Shown here in pieces: positions 60,092 to 64,000 of a DNA stretch of 64,000 nucleotides. How positions within the stretch are numbered: position 1 is the first letter of the stretch; each line of letters opens with the position of its first letter. The DNA is taken from positions 1-64,000 of the forward strand of contig JALMLS010000210.1 of assembly GCA_038496445.1 (NCBI GenBank). Direction: 5' to 3'. The DNA is from Trichosphaerium sp. ATCC 40318. Lineage: Eukaryota; Discosea; Flabellinia; Trichosidae. Both the position numbers and the translations under genes were made by a program. Under the pieces are notes generated by a model. It made no database searches. It saw nothing but the letters and a program-made list of their open reading frames with translations, and was not told where the DNA came from.

Positions 60092-61708
60092 TTTACTGCT
60101 ATTTGTCAGATAAAAGATTAGTAAAGACTCCGCTTTAATAAAGCTAGTGGTTTTAAAACATATTTATTGTGCCTGTTTTGAAGAAACAACTGTAATTTCA
60201 TGAGGGCTAGAGTCAGTTGGTACTATTACTAAGCACAATGCTTTTCCTAATTGAACAAAGTTCTGTTGAGCGTCAAACAAACCGCTCGATAGGAAACTTG
60301 ACTTTGTTTTATTGGTCACATGTCACAGTAATGTTTAAGGGGGTGCTAAGTCATTACTCTACTCAAAACGCATGTCAGACACTCAGACTGCTTGTGGCAG
60401 TACCGCACATGCGTAGAGAATGTATTTATGGAATAAAGACCACTTTTTGGTACAAAAAAGCCTTAAACTTCCTCACCTGGTACCAAAGTATTCGAAACAG
60501 TAATTTAATGAAGTGGTACATGTTAAAAACATAGAAACAAGCGTGTTAAAAGAAACAATTTATGATTCGTTGAATTTTAGCAAACATAACGTACAAAGTA
60601 AACTTTACAAGGCAACAAAATTACAAGCATAGTTTTGATATGCTTTTCAAGAGTTTTCATTGACATTCTGAGTTGTACAACTACAAACTTAGCATTGTTC
60701 TGCTATATGGCTTAATAATACCATTCATACGTGTTGGTAGTACTATAAGTTCACTACCTGTGTGTTAACCGAATATTGTACAGAAAGTGTTAAAAATGGT
60801 ATGTAGCTCACTAACTAAACAAATAAATGCGTATGAGGGTCCTTGCAACAGAAATTGAAAGTTTTCATGTATTTCACAAACAGTACCTACGTTTTTCACA
60901 AACTAGTGCTTGGAATAACTCTAAATGCTTAAGTAGACACATATTAATACCATACCTAGCTTGTAGAAAAAAAAACCAAAAAGTGACAGTTTTTCAAAAA
61001 TTTGGCAGTTTTTATGATCTCCTGGAGTGTGAAGTTCACGAAAGTTCCCCAAAGCTAACCAAAACGCGTTGATAGGGTAGTGCCATGGCAGCCATACCCA
61101 TGTGCGCTTGGTAATTTCTGGTATTGGCGAGATCAGAAAAAAAAAAATTCATTTAACGAATCAGCGAACTGTTTACGCTATTTAACTAGCGCAGCCTGAA
61201 GCAATTTAAGTGCAAAGATCGATACCACAGGCACAAAGGGAGAGAGCTCAAAGTGAGAAATAACCGGGTACTTTTAGTCAACAGTTATTCAAAAACCGCT
61301 ATAAATACACTGAGTACCTATATGCAGAATTTGTGTGACCAGAAGTGTACAATCAATAGGATGATGTACAAAGGGAAAGGTCGATTGACGGAAACTGTGA
61401 TACCTGCTCACAGTTTCCTAGGCTAGGTGAAGGGGTTAAAAACAAGAATAAATAGAATAAATCACATGATACAAGCATCATATTCGCTGCCAATGGTGGT
61501 CTAGCAAAGTAAATATTTTAGGTACCTACAATAGGAATTACCAAGACCTATGTATAATGCACATGTATAAAGGTAGATTAACAAGTACGCTGCCAGTGGT
61601 CAAGAATATTCAATATTTTCCGCACCCTTAAATAAATGAAAAAAACAACTTGTTTAAATGATAAATGTCAAATCATTTCTGAAATATTGTTTCTTTTTAC
61701 AGTTGAAC
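60092..61708. other. intergenic
   Basis: 1.6 kb with only short unsupported open frames (the longest, 105 codons at 60217-60534, has no motifs). Apart from the perfect hairpin at 61390-61418 I see nothing identifiable. Confidence 0.45.
61390..61418. repeat. perfect 11-bp inverted repeat with 7-base loop
   Basis: GGAAACTGTGA, loop TACCTGC, TCACAGTTTCC: a perfect stem in intergenic DNA. It could be a small structured RNA element or a protein-binding palindrome. There are no neighbours of obvious RNA type. Confidence 0.55.
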
Positions 61709-62794
61709 ATGGCTCTATTCAATTCTTCAAACAGGGCAAGCTCTATGACAGCGAAACGCAAAGTAAGAGTTCAAACTCGCCAAAATTAACTGTTTTAGCT
61801 AAATATCAGAGAACAAGAGCATAACCATCTATTAAACCTTCCTTTGGAGCTGCACCTTGATATTATAGATCTAGGGTTTGATATTTATCTAAAATGGCCT
61901 TTATTATCAAAGTACACAGCAACAACAACGAGATTTGACGCTGACTTACAAAAAAATGGTAAATGGTTGAAAAAAAAGTATGAAGCACGTGATCCAAATA
62001 CAACACAATTAGTATGTCAAGAGTATTGGTTAAGTGGTAAGCTCAATGGAGAACGTACCAACTGGAACGGTAGAATAATGCTTAACCAAGGTCATTACGT
62101 CAATAATGCACAGGAGGGGGAGTACAAGGAGTGGTATTCACACAATGGAAAATTAAAGAAAAAGTGTTTTTATACCAACGGTCATCTTGAAGGAGAGTTC
62201 AAAACGTGGTATGACAATGGCCAATTAAGCGAGCAGCATACTAGTGTAAATGGTAAACTAGAAGGAGAATACAAACAATGGCATCATTCAGGACAACTGA
62301 GCACACTATGTTATTTTGTTAATAATTTGTGCGAAGGAGAGCACACAATGTGGTATTATAGTGGTCAAGAACAGGCACTGGGCAAATTTCTAAAAGGCAA
62401 ACGTGTAGGAGAACATAACCATTGGCATTCTAATGGTCAATTGAAAACTAAAGAAACGTTTGTTAATGGAGTTCATGAAGGATCATACACAAGCTGGCTT
62501 GATAATGGAAATATGGAAAGACAGTGCAAATACGTAAAGGGTCATGTTGAAGGAGAAGAGAAGACATGGTATATGAACGGTAACTTAAGGAGTGTTAATC
62601 ACTTCGTACATGGTAGAAAAGTAGGAGAGAGCCAAGAATGGTATGAGAACGGTGTATTAGAGAAACAATATCACAGCGTCAACGGTAAATTGGACGGAGA
62701 GTTCAAGACGTGGTACAGAGATGGCATTTTGGCGACTCATACTGTTTATGCAAATGGTACAGACATTGGACATAAGCAAGGCATATTAAACTAA
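61709..62794 (+). CDS. F-box / MORN_2-repeat protein, copy 3
   Basis: Longest copy. Exon 1 is MALFNSSNRASSMTAKRK. A 36-nt intron (61763-61798, GTAAGAG..TTTTAG) gives the join to LNIREQEHNHLLNLPLELHL, in frame with the whole second exon. The F-box-like segment is LPLELHLDIIDLGFDIYLKW and then LLSKYTATTTRFDADLQKNG. About eleven MORN_2 units follow, for example EGEYKEWYSHNGKL, EGEFKTWYDNGQL, EGEYKQWHHSGQL, VGEHNHWHSNGQL, EGEEKTWYMNGNL and DGEFKTWYRDGIL, ending at TAA 62792-62794. The first exon's last residues (AKRK) match copy 2 (AKHK), and the donor GTAAGAGT is shared, so the intron predates the duplication. It has the strongest repeat consensus of the three copies and is the best one to model. 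Confidence 0.85.
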
Positions 62795-63179
62795 CTCACG
62801 CTAGCTCATCTTTCTAAACTGTTAAAGCTCTAAATTAGTATGTACATTTAGAAGCAAAGACAGATTTGGTAAATCATTGTAACTCACATGCTACAATAGA
62901 ATTGTTAGTTTGATATTTCTTACTGTTGTCACAGAGAAAATAAGTTTGTGCGTGGATATTTTCTTATGTTCACATTAGTGGCTTTGTAAGGCAATATAGG
63001 GTCATCTGGATTGCCTTAGTCAATAAAGTGTTCAACTACCATTTGAACTTATCAAGAGAATAGCTAACACTCAACTAATTGTTGTCTTATAGTAGTCAAA
63101 TTGGGAAGTGTGTAATAACAATAGGCAGTTTTATGTACAGCTGGTAAGTTATTTTACTTTGGTTTTGTAAGCAACTTAA
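62795..63179. other. intergenic between convergent genes
   Basis: Spacer of 385 bases between the 3' ends of copy 3 and the membrane-protein gene. AT-rich, no features seen. Confidence 0.45.
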
Positions 63180-64000
63180 TTACACTTTATCAGAATAGTT
63201 ATCGTACGTTGTATTTATCTCCTTCTTTAGCTCTTTATTCGGTCTTCCAAGTATAAATAGAATAATACCTGTAGGTAATATCTCCAGAAAGTAAAAATAT
63301 ATAAATGCACCAACTGAGTTTGATAAAGGGTTTGTAGTAAAGTATCTATCAATAACAACATTAAGTGATCGTCCAACAAACAACACTGTGAATATAATTG
63401 CCAATGTTGTCATCTAGAGTATGTCAAAATATCAATTAAAACAAAATAAGCAAGAAAAGAGAAAAGCTGTTAGAGAGGTTTGAACTAGAACCATCTGACA
63501 CAATGAGCAACAGCTGAAAAAGTAGCTTTTTTTGAATATTTAAGCTATTGTTGTTGCAAAGATCTCGGTTTAGCTGCGTACCTTTCTTGAAATAGCAGTT
63601 GTTGATACAGTCCTTACTTTCTTGTGTAGTTTGATATACAGTAATGTTCCAACTACTCCAAATACAATAGCAGTAAACAGATTTAATAATGACGTAAAGC
63701 CTTCCTAAAATTTTACTAATAAGTGTAATTGAGATCACGTGATTCTTCTTTCGTACCTCTATATTCTTTAACAACAATAACGTCTTTATACTTGTTACTT
63801 TAAGAAGAATAACAGCAACCAATGCTCCCCATATAGTGTACATGATGTAGTTAACGAGAATGTAATAAAACCTCAGATCAGATATAAACTGTTTCCCATT
63901 CCTCAGTGGACAAGCGTAAACCATTATCCAACAAAACTGTTAGCAACTTTTTTTTTTTTTGAACTTACCAAAAGAGCACCAATAAAACCTAGAAAATATG
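63180..64000 (-). CDS. GPR137/TOM1-like multi-pass membrane protein (5' end beyond window)
   Basis: A minus-strand gene entering from the right edge. The first visible exon reads YFLGFIGALL, then FISDLRFYYILVNYIMYTIW and GALVAVILLKVTSIKTLLLL. The next has NLFTAIVFGVVGTLLYIKLH with KKVRTVSTTAISRK. The last has TTLAIIFTVLFVGRSLNVVI and the family-like final helix FYFLEILPTGIILFILGRPN, ending at 63180-63182. The helix pattern and the EILPTxxILFILxRP motif resemble GPR137 (lysosomal) and plant TOM1/THH1 proteins. At least four helices are visible and the N-terminal ones lie outside the window. The family call is a moderate inference. Confidence 0.6.

Noticed and set aside
61390-61418. Hairpin as a microRNA precursor
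   Set aside because: An 11-bp stem is too short for a precursor; kept only as a plain inverted repeat.
1-64000. CRISPR arrays, prokaryotic operons or an integrated virus
   Set aside because: No regularly spaced direct repeats, introns in almost every gene, and no capsid, polymerase or integrase genes. The MORN_2 genes alone do not show viral integration.
1-64000. tRNA and rRNA genes
   Set aside because: I looked for the T-arm GGTTCRA pattern and conserved rRNA stretches in the intergenic DNA and saw no convincing case; a covariance-model scan would be decisive.

Overview
The window is nuclear DNA from an intron-rich, gene-dense, AT-rich eukaryote. Introns are very short (mostly about 36-65 nt) and many use a GTAC-type donor, often GTACGT. 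The protein set includes a Patched-like sterol-sensing transporter, an animal-type haem peroxidase, tandem SH2 domains, a TIG plus ankyrin regulator, a polypeptide GalNAc-transferase, TRIP12, GET3, BTB and F-box proteins. This points to an early-branching animal or close holozoan relative. A sponge is my best guess from gene content and compactness, but no marker in the window proves it.

Layout. 1-9 kb: the 3' end of a + strand gene, a decayed protein-kinase relic, a Patched-domain gene (-), a peroxiredoxin-like 2 gene (-) and a tandem-SH2 gene (+). 9-14 kb: F-box/MORN_2 gene copy 1 (-) and a haem peroxidase with an added N-terminal domain (+). 14-19 kb: a 5 kb gene-poor stretch with foldback inverted repeats and a three-copy tandem repeat. 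19-30 kb: a zinc-binding/coiled-coil protein of unknown role, a frame-broken F-box gene, an unrecognised minus-strand gene, a single-pass membrane protein, a neutral ceramidase-like gene and F-box/MORN_2 copy 2 (-). 31-44 kb: a ClpB/Hsp104 disaggregase (-), a TIG/ankyrin protein (+), a GH105-like glycosidase (+), and GET3 (-) head-to-head with a GalNAc-transferase (+). 44-50 kb: a Cys-rich surface protein (-), a BTB gene (-) and an intact F-box paralogue (+). 50-58 kb: TRIP12 (-). 58-64 kb: a beta-helix secreted protein (+), F-box/MORN_2 copy 3 (+) and the 3' part of a GPR137/TOM1-like membrane protein (-).

Themes. Ubiquitin-system genes are concentrated here: five F-box genes in two unrelated families, a BTB protein and a HECT ligase. 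The most unusual item is the F-box/MORN_2 family, present three times with a conserved gene structure and near-identical 5' coding sequence in two copies. Other notable points are the two-ATPase ClpB/Hsp104, the carbohydrate-active secreted enzymes, and a strong excess of the palindrome CACGTG across the window.

All gene models are spliced models joined by eye. The spans run from start codon to stop codon and include introns; exon joins were checked by reading frame and GT..AG ends only where stated.
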